DNA from: Triplophysa rosa | Taxonomy: Eukaryota > Chordata > Actinopteri > Cypriniformes > Nemacheilidae | Reading direction: 5' to 3' | DNA length: 64,000 nucleotides | Assembly (NCBI RefSeq): GCF_024868665.1 | Contig: NC_079890.1 | Coordinates: forward strand, 32,660,317 to 32,724,316 | Shown here: positions 51,860-62,789 of the stretch, piece by piece | How the letters are laid out: each line of letters opens with the position of its first letter | Numbering within the stretch: position 1 is the first letter of the stretch | Notes under the pieces: generated by a model | Databases searched by the model: none | What the model was told of the DNA's origin: nothing | What the model saw: only the letters and a program-made list of their open reading frames with translations | Program-made: the position numbers and the translations under genes

Positions 51860-52020
51860 GGTAAAAATGATCTAATGTTTTCCCTATACATTTTGTTTTA
51901 ATTTCATAGCAATACTCTAATGTTATATCTTAATTTTCTTGTTGATGTTTTGTATGTCTATCTGTGGAACTTGTGCTTTGTATGTGTAAATGTTAATACA
52001 AACAATTTATTTTTTATATT

Positions 52021-53060
52021 TTATTTTCAGGTTCTAGGGATCTACTGCTTGTGATAATCTACAGCAGATGACCATGACAATCCAGGTATGAAAAAGATTG
52101 GACTGTTTATAATCTAAAATCTACATTGTACGTGTGAACGTAATGCAATTTATTTTAAATATTTTATTTTCAGGTACTGTGAACTGTCAAGGTCTGCCAC
52201 GACCGGAGGGTGTGGCAGCGAGGTGGAAGAACCCAGATGCAGGCAAACGTGAAGGGGTTAAACGGAAGGGGGAAAACGAAAGGTCACAAAATAATAAAAC
52301 AAACAACAGGACGTAGACTAACTGACACTGGGCTAAATACAAACTAGACAAGAACTAACACTTACTAAGACGAACGGGGAGTAATCCACAGCAACACGCA
52401 CAAGGTACATACGTAGAACACAGTACAATCCACAAGCACAGGACAAAGAAACAAGAGGGAATATATAGGCAAGACAAACGAGGGATAACGACACGGGGCA
52501 GGTGTGTGTAATCAAACACTCAGGGAAAGATAACAAGGAAACAAGAGGAGCGGGGCCAATGACCAGACACTGGAGAGAATGTATATTATTGTCAAAAGGA
52601 CAATAATATGTTTCTCTCCACACATAACCAAAAGCTTTGTCATGGCTCTGCTACAGGACCAAGAAAAACATGACTAAATGAAGCAGAGCCATGACAGTGA
52701 ACTACTGCTTTTGCTAATCTACCGCAGGTGACCATGACAATCCAGGTATGGAAAATATTGGACTGTTTATAATCTAAAATCTACCTTGTACGTGTGAACG
52801 TAATACAACTTATTTTAAATATTTTATTTTCAGGTTCTGTGAACTACTGCTTGTGATAATCTACAGCAGATGACCATGACAATCCAGGTATGGAAAAAAC
52901 TGGACTGTTTATAATCTAAAATCTACTTTGTATGTGTGAACGTAATACAATATATTTAAATATTTTCAGGTTCTGTGGATCGACTGCTTGTGCTAATCTA
53001 CCGCAGGTGACCATAACAATCCAGGTATGGAAAAGATTGGACTGTTTATAATCTAAAATC
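52021..53060 (+). repeat. Four-unit tandem repeat, period about 140 bp
   Basis: Units start at about 52021, 52164, 52824 and 52960; spacing 143, 142 (LTR removed) and 136 bp. Core words: GATAATCTACAGCAGATGAC, CATGACAATCCAGGTATGG, GGACTGTTTATAATCTAAAA. Confidence 0.9.
52185..52696 (-). mobile_element. Solo LTR inside repeat unit 2
   Basis: TGTCAAGGTCTGCC ... GCAGAGCCATGACA; target duplication GTGAAC (52179-52184, 52697-52702). Contains a stem-loop around TATTATTGTC / GACAATAATA at 52583-52609. Read on the minus strand it matches 63474 onward. Confidence 0.9.
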
Positions 53061-53624
53061 TACATTGCCAAAGACAGACAAGTAATTTGATTCCATAGGA
53101 TTGCTTTGACAGTGGCAATAAATTAAAATTGATCTACACGGTATCATTTTCCTATAATATTCATTATTAATAATTTGTGTTGTCCTTGTGGGTCCACTGT
53201 GACTGTGCAAGATGTGTTACTGCAAAAGTAACTCTTGGGAGGTTTTGCTATAAGAAAGTAAACTGAATATAGTGTATAATGTACATAGAGATTTGCAGTC
53301 AGTCTAAGTATTTTGCTGCGACCGTTGATATCTGAAAAATAGGTTTACCTGATACCATCTTTTTCTTTCTTCAGCAGATAACTTCAGGATTTATAGAAGG
53401 CATATAATGACAGTGAGCGGGACCAAAACTCTTGACAATCTAAGTCACCTATAGGTAGCATAAGTAATCTATATGACTCAAGTTGCTCAAATAATGTCTA
53501 GATGTGTAACGAATACCTTGTATGTACAGAGCTATGTTCTGAATCTGATATACTCCGCTTGTATTCCCACTGTCAGATGAACATTTTAAAAAATAAATAT
53601 TTTTGCATTTCCCCAGAATGTCTT

Positions 53625-53823
53625 ATTTTTTTTTTTTTTAAGATTTATTTTTGGCGTTTTTTGCCTTTATTTGACAGAGAGAGTGACTCTTTTCAAAGAG
53701 GACAGGAAGCGAAGTGGATGAGAGATCGGGAAAGGACCACGAGCTGGGATTCGAACTCGGGTCGCCCAGGACACACCGGCGCCATATGTCGGAGCACGAA
53801 CTACTCGACCACCTGGCTCAGAC
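53625..53823 (-). mobile_element. tRNA-derived SINE, nearly full length
   Basis: On the minus strand: A box in GAGCCAGGTGGTCGAGTAGT, B box GAGTTCGAATCCCAG, a body with CTTCCTGTCC, then AATAAAGGC and a poly-A tail. Perfect 14-bp target duplication CCCCAGAATGTCTT (53611-53624, 53824-53837). Confidence 0.92.
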
Positions 53824-54430
53824 CCCCAGAATGTCTTTTTCTGTTTCATTGAAGGTACAAAATAAAGTACTATTTTTTAATATTGCGTATTTATTTTACA
53901 TGTAAAGAATTTAATAGGAAATAATTGTAGGCCTGTGACCTGATAGATTCAAATAACTGCTAATTACTTTTAATTAACAGTATTGTAGGTTTTAAATGTA
54001 GCTACTTTTGGTGTATTTTAATAATATATATCTTTATTATAACTGGTAAATGTACAGACATTTGGTTTTTATTAGTAGTTTCTTAGTTATTATACATTTA
54101 AAATGTTTTTTAAAAGTAAATTCCTTTGTAGATTGACAGAGAAGCTTAATAAAATTACTTAAAAATTCCTAAATTTACAGAGATTACCCTGAAAAGAAGT
54201 TGCTTTTTAATGTATTTTGATATAATTTATCTGTTTTTACACCGTTTAATGAGCAATTATCAACAGTGCTATACTGTAATTTAACCAATTTTGACCGTAA
54301 AATTGGCTCTGTATTTTTACAGTTCATTTCATGTAATTTTGTGAAACAGTTCTTTTCCGTAATTTTACAGAAAATGTCTGGAAACTCTGCTGCCAGACTT
54401 TTTACCATTTTTTTGTGTGGAGGGCCTAGG

Positions 54431-55335
54431 GTCAAAGATCAGGACAAAGTTTCTGACAAACGGGAAATGGTGTTTGAGTTTGGCGACCCTATGAGTCACT
54501 GGATTCCCAGTGGGAAGATAAAAAAACATATTTTAGCTTCCCTGCTTTATCTAATACCTCATCACACAGCAGAGATTCCGACCACAAATGTTTGTCATTT
54601 ACTGTGAGAACAGGATTAGAAGTTTAAATATAGAAATACTCCTCTTGTGGAGAGATCAACAAAACCATGCTTTCTTTGGCTCGGTCATAACGCAAGATGA
54701 AGTTTGCACACTGTCAGATCTATTAGCTTCAAGCTGTCGCTGAGAAAGTCACTGACACTGGGCCAGACTGAGTGCATTAGGGGGATACATAAAATGAAAC
54801 GATAATTTGTGATTTAAGCATTTCACAGTTTCTCACTTTTCAAAAATTCTAAATTCTTTCCTTTCCTTGCTTGCATAGGTGGTTTCAAAGGCAACAACAT
54901 AAACAACATCTGGCCCAAATTTAGTTTCCAGCAAAGAATCAATAACGGTTGAGTAATTTAATTTAATACAATTAATATACAATAAAATATAAATTAATAT
55001 ACATATATTCAATAAATTAAATATAAAACTTAATTTATAAGTTATAATAACTTCGGGCCAGCCGTGTACGTCCAATGAAACCGTCTACAATAACCACTGG
55101 CACTTGGTGTCAATCCTGAAGGACACAACTGACTTCATACATCCAACAAAATGATTTTGGTACTATTTAGTAAAATGTAATTGCAATGTGACAAAAATTA
55201 ATGCACTTCTTAAGTTATATTATGATACTTTATGTACTTCATAATATTATGATTTCAAATAATGTGTAAATATTATGATTTCTATGCATATTACATGCAA
55301 AAGTTTTTGAGTTGGAAGTGATTTTTTGAAACATT
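54431..55335. other. Intergenic, nothing recognised
   Basis: AT-rich, with several short TAATATA-like runs near 54960-55050. No exon, RNA or repeat identified. Confidence 0.4.
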
Positions 55336-55600
55336 TCAATCCGGGTTTAGAAAAAAAACATAGTACAGAATCTGCCCTTCTAAAAGTTCAAATGTCATTT
55401 TACTGTCTTCTGACATGGAAATGCTGTTACCTTGGTCTTGCTCAAGCTCAGTTAAGCTTTTGATCTGGTCGACCATATAGTGTACTTATCTCTCGTTTAC
55501 AAAACTGTGTTGGTCTCATAGGAACCATTTTAGATTGGTTTAGATGTTTTTGATGTCTGTAGCACAAAGTGCATGAGCACAAAATATTCAGCATGTTTAG
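55336..55600 (+). pseudogene. Decayed LINE reverse-transcriptase fragment
   Basis: FQSGFRKKHSTESALLKVQM, then shifted frames with a DLVDHI box and GTILDWFRC. These are the mid-domain motifs of non-LTR reverse transcriptases. Frameshifts and stops throughout. Confidence 0.7.
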
Positions 55601-56446
55601 TATGTATGAGAAATAGCAATAGTGATGCTTGCCGAAGCTTTTTCTAAAAGTATAAAATCAAACTGAGCAGAATGGAGCAGAAATCTCAGTGGAGCAGGCA
55701 GCAGGTGAAGATAAAGTGCTTTAATTAAACATTATGAAGTGTGGTTTAGATACGCGAACAATGGCTGTTAGCCTGAACTTAAGCACATAAAACATGTTGT
55801 GGTCTCTAGCTCTTCAGTGACTAAAGAAAGGAATAGTATTTGCCTGTTAATGGCCTCTGGTTAGAGAAGTGGGTTTGGTCACAGAGAACAAGAGGAATGA
55901 AACAGCTAGCAGGCTTATTTTGTAAATCATGAATTGGTTTGCTATTTTGTGTCATGTTTTATTCTGTGTTATGAGATTAATGTGTCATTGCATGGCAACC
56001 CAGTCTCAAGGCAGTTCGTGGCATAGGTACGAAATTTGATATCTATTAATTTGTGTCAAGAACATGAATTTCCCCATTTTTTGGTGTCACCAGCACGACT
56101 TTCAATACACAGACCGCGTGTGTATGTACATTTATATATTTATAAACTGATATCAAAAGAAGTCGTAAAAATATTTTAGGAGTTGGCTAATCAAACACCT
56201 TACCTCACCCCAAACCCTAAAATCAATTGGCAAAGGCCAATTTAGCTAAAAACGCAAGTTTCATGAGGTGGCAAAGCAACGATAAATGGCTACTCTAACC
56301 CCGCCCCTAAACCTAACCTCACAGGGGAAAAGTCAAATCACGACAAAAACATACGAATGAGATCATAGGAAATAGAAATTCACACGAATGACCCACCTTG
56401 TAAATAGGTATGAATTCCCATCAGATTGCGTTGATATATATATATT
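55601..56446. other. Intergenic, nothing recognised
   Basis: No gene or RNA seen. May include the rest of the LINE fragment; ends at the truncated MITE copy at 56447. Confidence 0.4.
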
Positions 56447-56794
56447 CAGTGTTGGGTGTAACTAGTTACGAAGTAATTAGTTACTGTAATTTAATTGCTT
56501 TTCCCTTGAAAAAGTAAAGTAAGGGATTACTCTTATTTTTCTGTAATTTCATTACAGTTACTTCTGATGTAATTAAACTAAATACTTTGTGTAATATGTG
56601 TGTGCAATAGTGGAATTGACAATAAAATTCAAAGTCTAACTTTAAAATCCTTGCTTTAATGTATAATTCTCACATTTGTAATACTTTGGTCAGTTAATAA
56701 TACTACTTTATGTAGTTTAATATTATTTATTTGAATGAATTAAATAAGCCGTTTCATGTCTATCCTTCAATCACTTAACTAGGTTGATGTAGGA
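56447..56794. repeat. Truncated copy of the 5270-5755 hAT MITE
   Basis: CAGTGTTGGGTGTAACTAGT onward matches the left three quarters of 5270-5755, then breaks at 56794, where a CAGGGGTCACCAACT element begins. Confidence 0.8.
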
Positions 56795-56898
56795 CAGGGG
56801 TCACCAACTAGCGTAATCCGGTCCGAATGCGGACCGCGAGATGCGTCCGTCCGGACCTCAAAGCCTTTTGACGTAATAAATAAATGAACGCCTTATAG

Positions 56899-58545
56899 CA
56901 GGGCTAGTCAACTGGCGGCCCGCGGGCCAAATGCGGCCCGTCAATCATCTTTACCTGGCCCGACTTAACATTTCAAATAAGTGGAGAGACTTTAAGAACG
57001 GTGTGCTTTAAATGCATGTCCTCCTGAGACGCCACATCTTTAAAAGCCCAAACCGCTGCTAAATTCAATACGAAAGTAATTCCCGCGGCTCATAATGATT
57101 TACGTCTTATAAAGCGATTTGATCGGTCAGTCCAAGAAACTTAATGTTATTTACAACGTTATAATCAGCAATGCATTGCGCAGCCACAGGCAATCGGTTT
57201 GCGCACGCGATAGGTTGTGTTCTAGAACGCGTTTTGTGCCCTTGAAAGTAGGCTAACTGTAGGAAGAATACACCACGTGAACGGTTGTCTCAGATAAGGG
57301 GAAAACGGTGTTACTGAATTCATTATGAATAATGGCTATATTTACGAAAAACAGCTGTTCATCTCCCCCAGAACTCGCACTATACAAAGGCTCCGCCCTA
57401 TAAGTGCGTGGGGCGCATGAATGCGATTGGTATTCACCCGAAGATGTGATAATAGCGTTCAGTTTCTTGCACAGATCAATTGACTCGCTTTATAAGACGC
57501 TTATTTAACGTCACAAGGGGCAGGGATTACTTTTGTGTTGAATGTATTTGCGTTTTTTACTTTTATTGATTTAACTTTAATTAATTAACCAAATATCTTC
57601 AGAAATATCTTCTTGAAAAAACAATGCCACCCACATCTTTGATGTACTGGAGAACTGTGGGTGAGTAAATTGGTAGCAATTTTTAGGTAAAGTAAGGCAT
57701 TAAGGAATATAAAATACAGTTAAAAAGACAATATCCCTTTTAATTTAATATCATGAAAAGGCACAAATACTGGATGCAATATTTGTGTGCATGTTTTAAT
57801 ATATGGCCTATAAGTGTCAGGAGATGGTGTGGAAGAACCCAAGTGCAGTAAGGCAGTGATGAAGGGGTTAACAGAAATATTTTATTTTTACCATAAACAA
57901 AGGAAATACCCACGAGGGGGTGTCAAAAACAGGAACGAACTAAAACACAAAACTAGAAACCAAACACTTCCCTCGGTGGGGCAAAACAAAAACCAAACAA
58001 AACACGACACAATGTCCAGGGGCAGGAAAACCAAAAACCCAACATGGCAAGGTGAATACTCACAACGGTATAAGCACACGGGACAGGTATACACAGCAAA
58101 CGTACGTAGTACACAGTACAATCCACGAGCCCAAGACAAAGAAACATGAGGGCATTTATAGGCAAGACAAACGAGGGATAATTACACAGGGCAGGTGAGG
58201 AAAATTAGACACGAGAGGGAAGCAATACATGAAACGAGAGGGGCGGGGCCAATGATGAGACACGAGAAAACACATGAGACGTAAAACATACACAACTCAT
58301 GGCTTTCTCACATAAAACCTAAGGGCTCAGTCCCGATCCTGCCACATGACTAGAAATTCATAAACAAGAAGGTAGGACCGTGACAATAAGTAACAGCAAC
58401 AAAAACAGTATAAAAGGAACAAAACGAAATAAATAACAGAAATACAAAATAACAGAAGAAATGAGGATATGGTAAAAAAAAACACCCGCATCCTATTTAT
58501 ACTTTTGGAGTCTGGCCCTCAAAGAAAATTAGTTGAAGACCCCTG
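56899..58545. mobile_element. hAT element with a solo LTR inside
   Basis: Starts CAGGGCTAGTCAACTGGCGG, ends AGTTGAAGACCCCTG (inverted). Perfect 8-bp target duplication CCTTATAG (56891-56898, 58546-58553). Longer relative of 28804-29687. Confidence 0.92.
57815..58385 (-). mobile_element. Solo LTR inside the hAT element
   Basis: TGTCAGGAGATGGTG ... GGACCGTGACA, 571 bp; target duplication ATAAG (57810-57814, 58386-58390). The long + frame inside it is LTR sequence, not a gene. Confidence 0.88.
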
Positions 58546-58549
58546 CCTT

Positions 58550-58724
58550 ATAGGCTTGTTTGACTTGATGCGGCGCCGTAAGATCCGACAGGCGGATGAC
58601 ATCAAAGTACCGCGAGAGCGATTCGAAACCAAACATTTTATGGTTTTTCGAATGGCTCTCGCGGTACTTTGATGTCATCCGCCTGTCGGATCTTGCGGCG
58701 CCGCATCAAGTCGAACAAACCTAT
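58550..58724. repeat. GC-rich near-perfect hairpin, arms about 80 bp
   Basis: Left arm ATAGGCTTGTTTGACTTGAT..., right arm ends ...ATCAAGTCGAACAAACCTAT. Shared blocks: GATGCGGCGCCG, AGATCCGACAGGCGGATGAC, ATCAAAGTACCGCGAGAGC, ATTCGAAA. Only a few mismatches; loop about 10-15 nt near 58637. Confidence 0.92.
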
Positions 58725-58762
58725 TATTTTCTAATGCAATCAAATTTATACCAGGCACATCA

Positions 58763-60078
58763 AGGTCCGCTCAGTAGCAGTTTGGGTTCTACGGCGCCAC
58801 GGACAGTTAACATTTGCGCACTGTTGCTACGTTCAGACGTCGATGAGAGCCGAGACAGACTCGCTTTCTCACAGCACCTGTGATACACACAAATTTTCAT
58901 TAAACAAATTCATGAAATCACATAGGAGATACCAGTTTTTTTTAAGGATACACATAACCACTGTCTTTAAAACAAGAGTGTACAATCTGACATTTATAGG
59001 TACACTATGTAACTTTTGGAGCTCTAGCCGTTAATAAACAGAACTGCATGCGAGTTGTGAACCTCCGTGTTCTTTTTAAGTCTCTAGGCAAAGTTTACAT
59101 ACGTACCTTAAAGATGAAATTCTCCAAAAACAGACCAGTGGCACTTGAATGAGCTGTAAACTGCAAGAGAACACACACGCACAGTATCTTAATATGAAAT
59201 AATTAGTCTACCAGAACTAAAGTTTACTGATACAAGTGGGTTTTTAAACTGCGAAGTAGTTTATGAACCTAAAAACTTTTAACTTTAAATTATTGGTATG
59301 AATCTTTTGAAATTGCACATTTATTACATGTTAAAAGCTGTAGTGTGGACCATAGTATTTTGACAAAATAGCTGGCTAAATCAAGTTTAAAATAGTATCC
59401 TTACTTACTCGGTTGTTTTGAAAAGATGAAATACTGCAAGACCAGTGGCACTTGAATGAGCTGTAAGCTGCAAAATAACACACGCACGCACGCACGCACG
59501 CACAGTATCTTAATATGATTTAATATGATATGAAAATTATCTGAAACAACATTACATGGGGAGGTGGAGAATATATGTCAAAATATTAACAAAAGACTCA
59601 AACTATACCAGAAGTTCAGTGTAAAAAAAACAGGTAACGTTAACGTTAGGCCTAACATCAGTTTATCTCGCCTGCTATTTTACTGGAAAGGAGAGAAAAA
59701 ATGCGCTCAGGATTGGATTAAAATTGAATCACCCCACCTCCTAGAAAGATAAAGACATTCCGTCCAAAATTAATTTTACTCAACGCTAATGACAATGTGC
59801 TGAAACTTGGCTTGCAAAAATCACTTCAGAATTAAAAACATCAAGCAAAGCAATCAACGGTAATGTTACTGGCTACGTAACTGTACAAATAAAGCATATT
59901 TTAACTATTCTTACCGTGTTCCGTCCTCACCGACCTGCCAGCTCCAGCGTTTCCACTGTGTGAGGAGATGGATTAAGTGACTGTGACGGTTTAAAAAAAG
60001 GCGCGTTCGGTCAGAGAATTCGCCCAGCGTCAGTTGCGAGTCCGCGAGTTGACAGTGCGTTGTGCGGAGGCGGGGCAT
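58763..60078 (-). CDS. Candidate novel gene with duplicated internal exons (hypothetical)
   Basis: Minus-strand exon set inferred from splice sites. Exon 1 runs from ATG 60078 to 59915 (donor GTAAGA), 54 codons, start MPRLRTTHCQLADSQL. Exon 2a is 59467-59409 (TTATTTTGCAG / GTAAGT); exon 2b is 59160-59107 (TTCTCTTGCAG / GTACGT). 2a and 2b share their first 29 nt with one mismatch and both encode LQLIQVPLV in the frame from exon 1. The last exon opens at 58877 (GTGTATCACAG). Path 1-2b-last stays open for 111 codons to a TGA at about 58761; path 1-2a-last stops early. No signal peptide, no known domain. It could instead be non-coding 5' exons of a longer transcript. Confidence 0.3.
59479..59503. 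repeat. (CACG)n microsatellite
   Basis: Uninterrupted CACG units within the polypyrimidine side of exon 2a; the 59130 copy of this region has a short version only. Confidence 0.85.
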
Positions 60079-60140
60079 ATTCTGTGCGTGTGGCCGAATT
60101 GAATCTGAGAGTACAGCGGACCAGGTGACTTGAAGGCGGA
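59915..60140 (-). promoter_or_regulatory. GC-rich promoter-like region and first exon of the minus-strand candidate
   Basis: CpG-rich compared with its surroundings; GC box GGCGGGGC on + at 60070; several GCG words; no TATA box. Starts the candidate transcript that runs leftward. Confidence 0.35.
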
Positions 60141-61130
60141 TCCGCCCCGAAGTCTATTGCTATCAGGGTATATTATTATTTATCTAAATCTAGTGAAATG
60201 TATGTAGTTTTGTAGGTAAATATGACGCAATTAGACAGGTTTTTGGTACACATTTCAGTTTACAAACCGGCTCACTCTGAAAACTCACTGGGAGGTGCGG
60301 GATTCAAGTCCTAGCCTGTGGATTCTGGGTACAGAGAAGACAAGAAACACACCAGTACATAATTACACAATACACAAAAATAACACAATACATTGGCGCG
60401 CTGAGTGACGCAAAAGAACTGGCATAAATAGGGGAAGAGAAAATGAGGAACAGGTGAGGTTGATAAACAGGTGACGTCGTGAGTAGCTTAACCAGGGGCA
60501 TGTTCAAACTCAAACCGGTGCCCAACGTTTTGCTACGGTTCCTTTCCAGGTTGAACAACACGTTTCCTGGAAACGGTTTTCAGGGGTGTGCAACAGGGTT
60601 TGAGATGCGTTTTCTCTCATTTGGTGGGCGTGTCAAGAAGTCAGCCCAATCAGCAGCAACATGTATATAACCCACGCGGTGTTAAAGAGACAGCTCGCAC
60701 AATGGGTCCAAGTAAAGTCGTTTAAATGTGTCCGCTGCAGCTCGGTATACGCAACAATTGAAGATATTAGAAGACATGTATTTTGCAGTATTCAACACGT
60801 ATTTATACCGATTTAATCAGGCTCCGAAAATTCTTCAAAAAGAACACAAAGAATGGCCTTCTCAGCTGCCATAGTTCAACTCTTGCGTCATCACAACAGG
60901 GTGTTCAACCGCACCACCGTTTCCGTTTAAAAAACGTTTTGCAACGTTTTGTCGGGGCTGAACGCAGCCCAGGGATCAGGCGGGAGAAGAGTACCGGGGA
61001 AAACAAACAAGGGGTAAGCACGTGGGAAACAAAAAAAAGATAAAAAATAAACTAGAACAGGGCATGCCTACCATGCCTACCGTGGCGTATTGCTGCCACG
61101 TACATTTTATTTTTTCCACTCAATTATGTC
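60141..61130. repeat. Unclassified repeat-like sequence
   Basis: 60499-60960 has ends rich in AACGTTTTGC / GCAACGTTTTG and looks like a DNA element nested in other repeat DNA (AGACAAGAAACAC ... ACAAGGGGTAAGC). A TATATAACC at 60664 might be a TATA box. Ends not fixed. Confidence 0.35.
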
Positions 61131-61345
61131 ATAATAACAAGATCATATGTCATTAAAACGAAATAATATGTAATTTTAATGGGATAATATGTCGTTAAAA
61201 CGATATATTTTCTCGTTAAAACGAGATAATGTCTTTAAAACGAGATAATATGTTGTTAAAAGGAGATAATTTTCTTGTGTAAACGGCATATTTTTCCCAT
61301 TTTAACGAGATATTATATCATTTTAAACAACATATTTTTTCTCAC
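61130..61345. repeat. Short tandem/inverted array of AAAACGAGATAATATGT words
   Basis: About 8 imperfect units of 18-21 bp (GTTAAAACGAGATAATATGT), the last ones inverted (CATTTTAACGAGATATTATA). Confidence 0.75.
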
Positions 61346-62517
61346 ATAGGGTTTCATTAGACAATTCAAACGGAATTGCATGAATTCGGTAAACGAATTC
61401 AGTTTTTTGACGAGATGGTTCATTTTGAACTGATGCTATTAACTGAGCTATTAAACTGGAGTTTAATAAGATAAAACAATTAAAACTGTTCCTATTTATT
61501 TGATGCACGCGCTTGTCCAGCATGCGCGTTCTCTGTTCTGCAAAGAGCCACACTCTGGCATCATTAAAACATTAACGGTTATTTCGTTTTACCTCACTGC
61601 CTGACATTACGGTTTATTAATATTCTTTTTTTCCCTTTATACTTAACAGATGAGAGAGTAAACATATTTTAATGATTTTCGATCGATTTAGTGTGTTTAA
61701 ATGGTGCATGTTTGCGAGTGTGACTGAAGAAGCTTTTGATAGTTGTATCTAAAAAACGGACATCCTGCTAAACTTGTGGTAAGACAAAAATATAATATTA
61801 AGATTAAAGATAATATTTATTCATCGCTGTCAATAAATATCTGCTTTGAATCCTCTATATGGTGTGAAGTCTTTGGTTATTTATGTAATTTACTTCAGTA
61901 TCTGAATAAAGTGTCTGATGCTGATGTACAGTGCTGTCTTAAGTTTTATTAATCGTCATTTTTTGTATAATACATATTTAACTAGAAAATAATTTAGAAT
62001 TATTTATAACATACATTTTAATATTTATTGCACAGATTAAATCACAAATTAATTTAATCCTCCATGCGAGGGACGATGTGTTTAAATACAATTATAAAAA
62101 CGATTTTAACTGTTTGGTTGTTGGGATGTACTCGTCACGTCCCATAAACCTTATTTGGTACGTTGCTGCGACGGATATGGTCCGTTCCATTTACGTCTTC
62201 GGGAGGAAATCATCAAGTCCCAGCAATGTCCAATGTTACATCATCCCGACGAATACGGGAATCCCAAATTTAAGGCGCTGGAACGTTATTTGATACGTCG
62301 TGGCAACGAATATGGTCCGGTCGTCACTGTGGTAGCTGAGCGGACCCATTAGAAGTGGTATTATTCCTTGTTGATGAACTAGACCATTATGGGAAGCTTA
62401 GTGGATATATACTACATCTGAAATGTATTCAGGCTGGATTTGTTGTTAGTTAAACATTTATTAAATATTCTGGATCCGTAAGTGCAACTCAAGAGAAATC
62501 GCTGTCTTGATTTTGGC
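61346..62517. other. Intergenic, nothing recognised
   Basis: AT-rich. 62155-62345 holds a short internal direct repeat (ACGGATATGGTCCG / ACGAATATGGTCCG, about 140 bp apart). No gene seen. Confidence 0.4.
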
Positions 62518-62743
62518 TACACTGTAAAAAAGAAATCCCGTAAAAAAGCGGATAAAGTACTGGCAGAAAATTACCAGTATATTTTCCTTTATTTTATGGA
62601 CATTTCCGTTAATGCTAAAATGCAATTTAATGCAGTGCAAAATGTAAAATACAGGTAAAACAACTGTAAAATGAATACAGAAAATTCCTTCATATTAATA
62701 CAGTATATTGTGCCCTATTTTTACGGATTTTTTTTAGAGTGTA
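62518..62743. repeat. MITE with TACACTGTAAAAAA ends
   Basis: TACACTGTAAAAAAGAAATC ... ACGGATTTTTTTTAGAGTGTA, inverted ends; related in style to the 50057 and 54180-54410 words. Confidence 0.7.
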
Positions 62744-62789
62744 CCGTACAGCGGGCCGTGGTTCGAAAACATGACATTTTACCTGAATT

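Larger units (their letters stand above)
51070..53615 (+). ncRNA. Candidate multi-exon transcript with tandem exon cassettes
   Basis: Exon 1 ends 51101 (GATGAG|GTAAGC). Four cassettes follow: 52031-52085, 52174-52745 (split by the solo LTR), 52834-52887 and 52970-53024. Each is preceded by TATTTTCAG and followed by GTATG. A last acceptor TTCTTTCTTCAG opens at 53375, and AATAAA lies at 53592-53597. Cassettes 1-3 carry stops in the frame set by exon 1. Exon 1 + cassette 4 + last exon gives a small ORF of 39 codons starting MSVRATDRRMRF. Probably a lncRNA, a 5' leader or a tiny protein. No family recognised; splicing is inferred. Confidence 0.3.
56795..58724. mobile_element. hAT-like element (CAGGGGTCACCAACT end), interrupted
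   Basis: Begins with a typical hAT terminus. A younger hAT (56899-58545) splits it with a perfect duplication. It continues with the long hairpin 58550-58724. Its right terminus was not found. Confidence 0.5.

Noticed and set aside
57814..58149. 111-codon + frame as a gene
   Set aside because: Lies inside a solo LTR with a target duplication; Lys/Thr-rich translation of LTR sequence read backwards.
61130..61345. CRISPR-like array
   Set aside because: Units are imperfect, without unique spacers, and the DNA is vertebrate.
62078..62352. Two overlapping + frames at 62.1-62.35 kb as a gene
   Set aside because: No recognised domain, and the region contains an internal direct repeat; read as unclassified repeat DNA.
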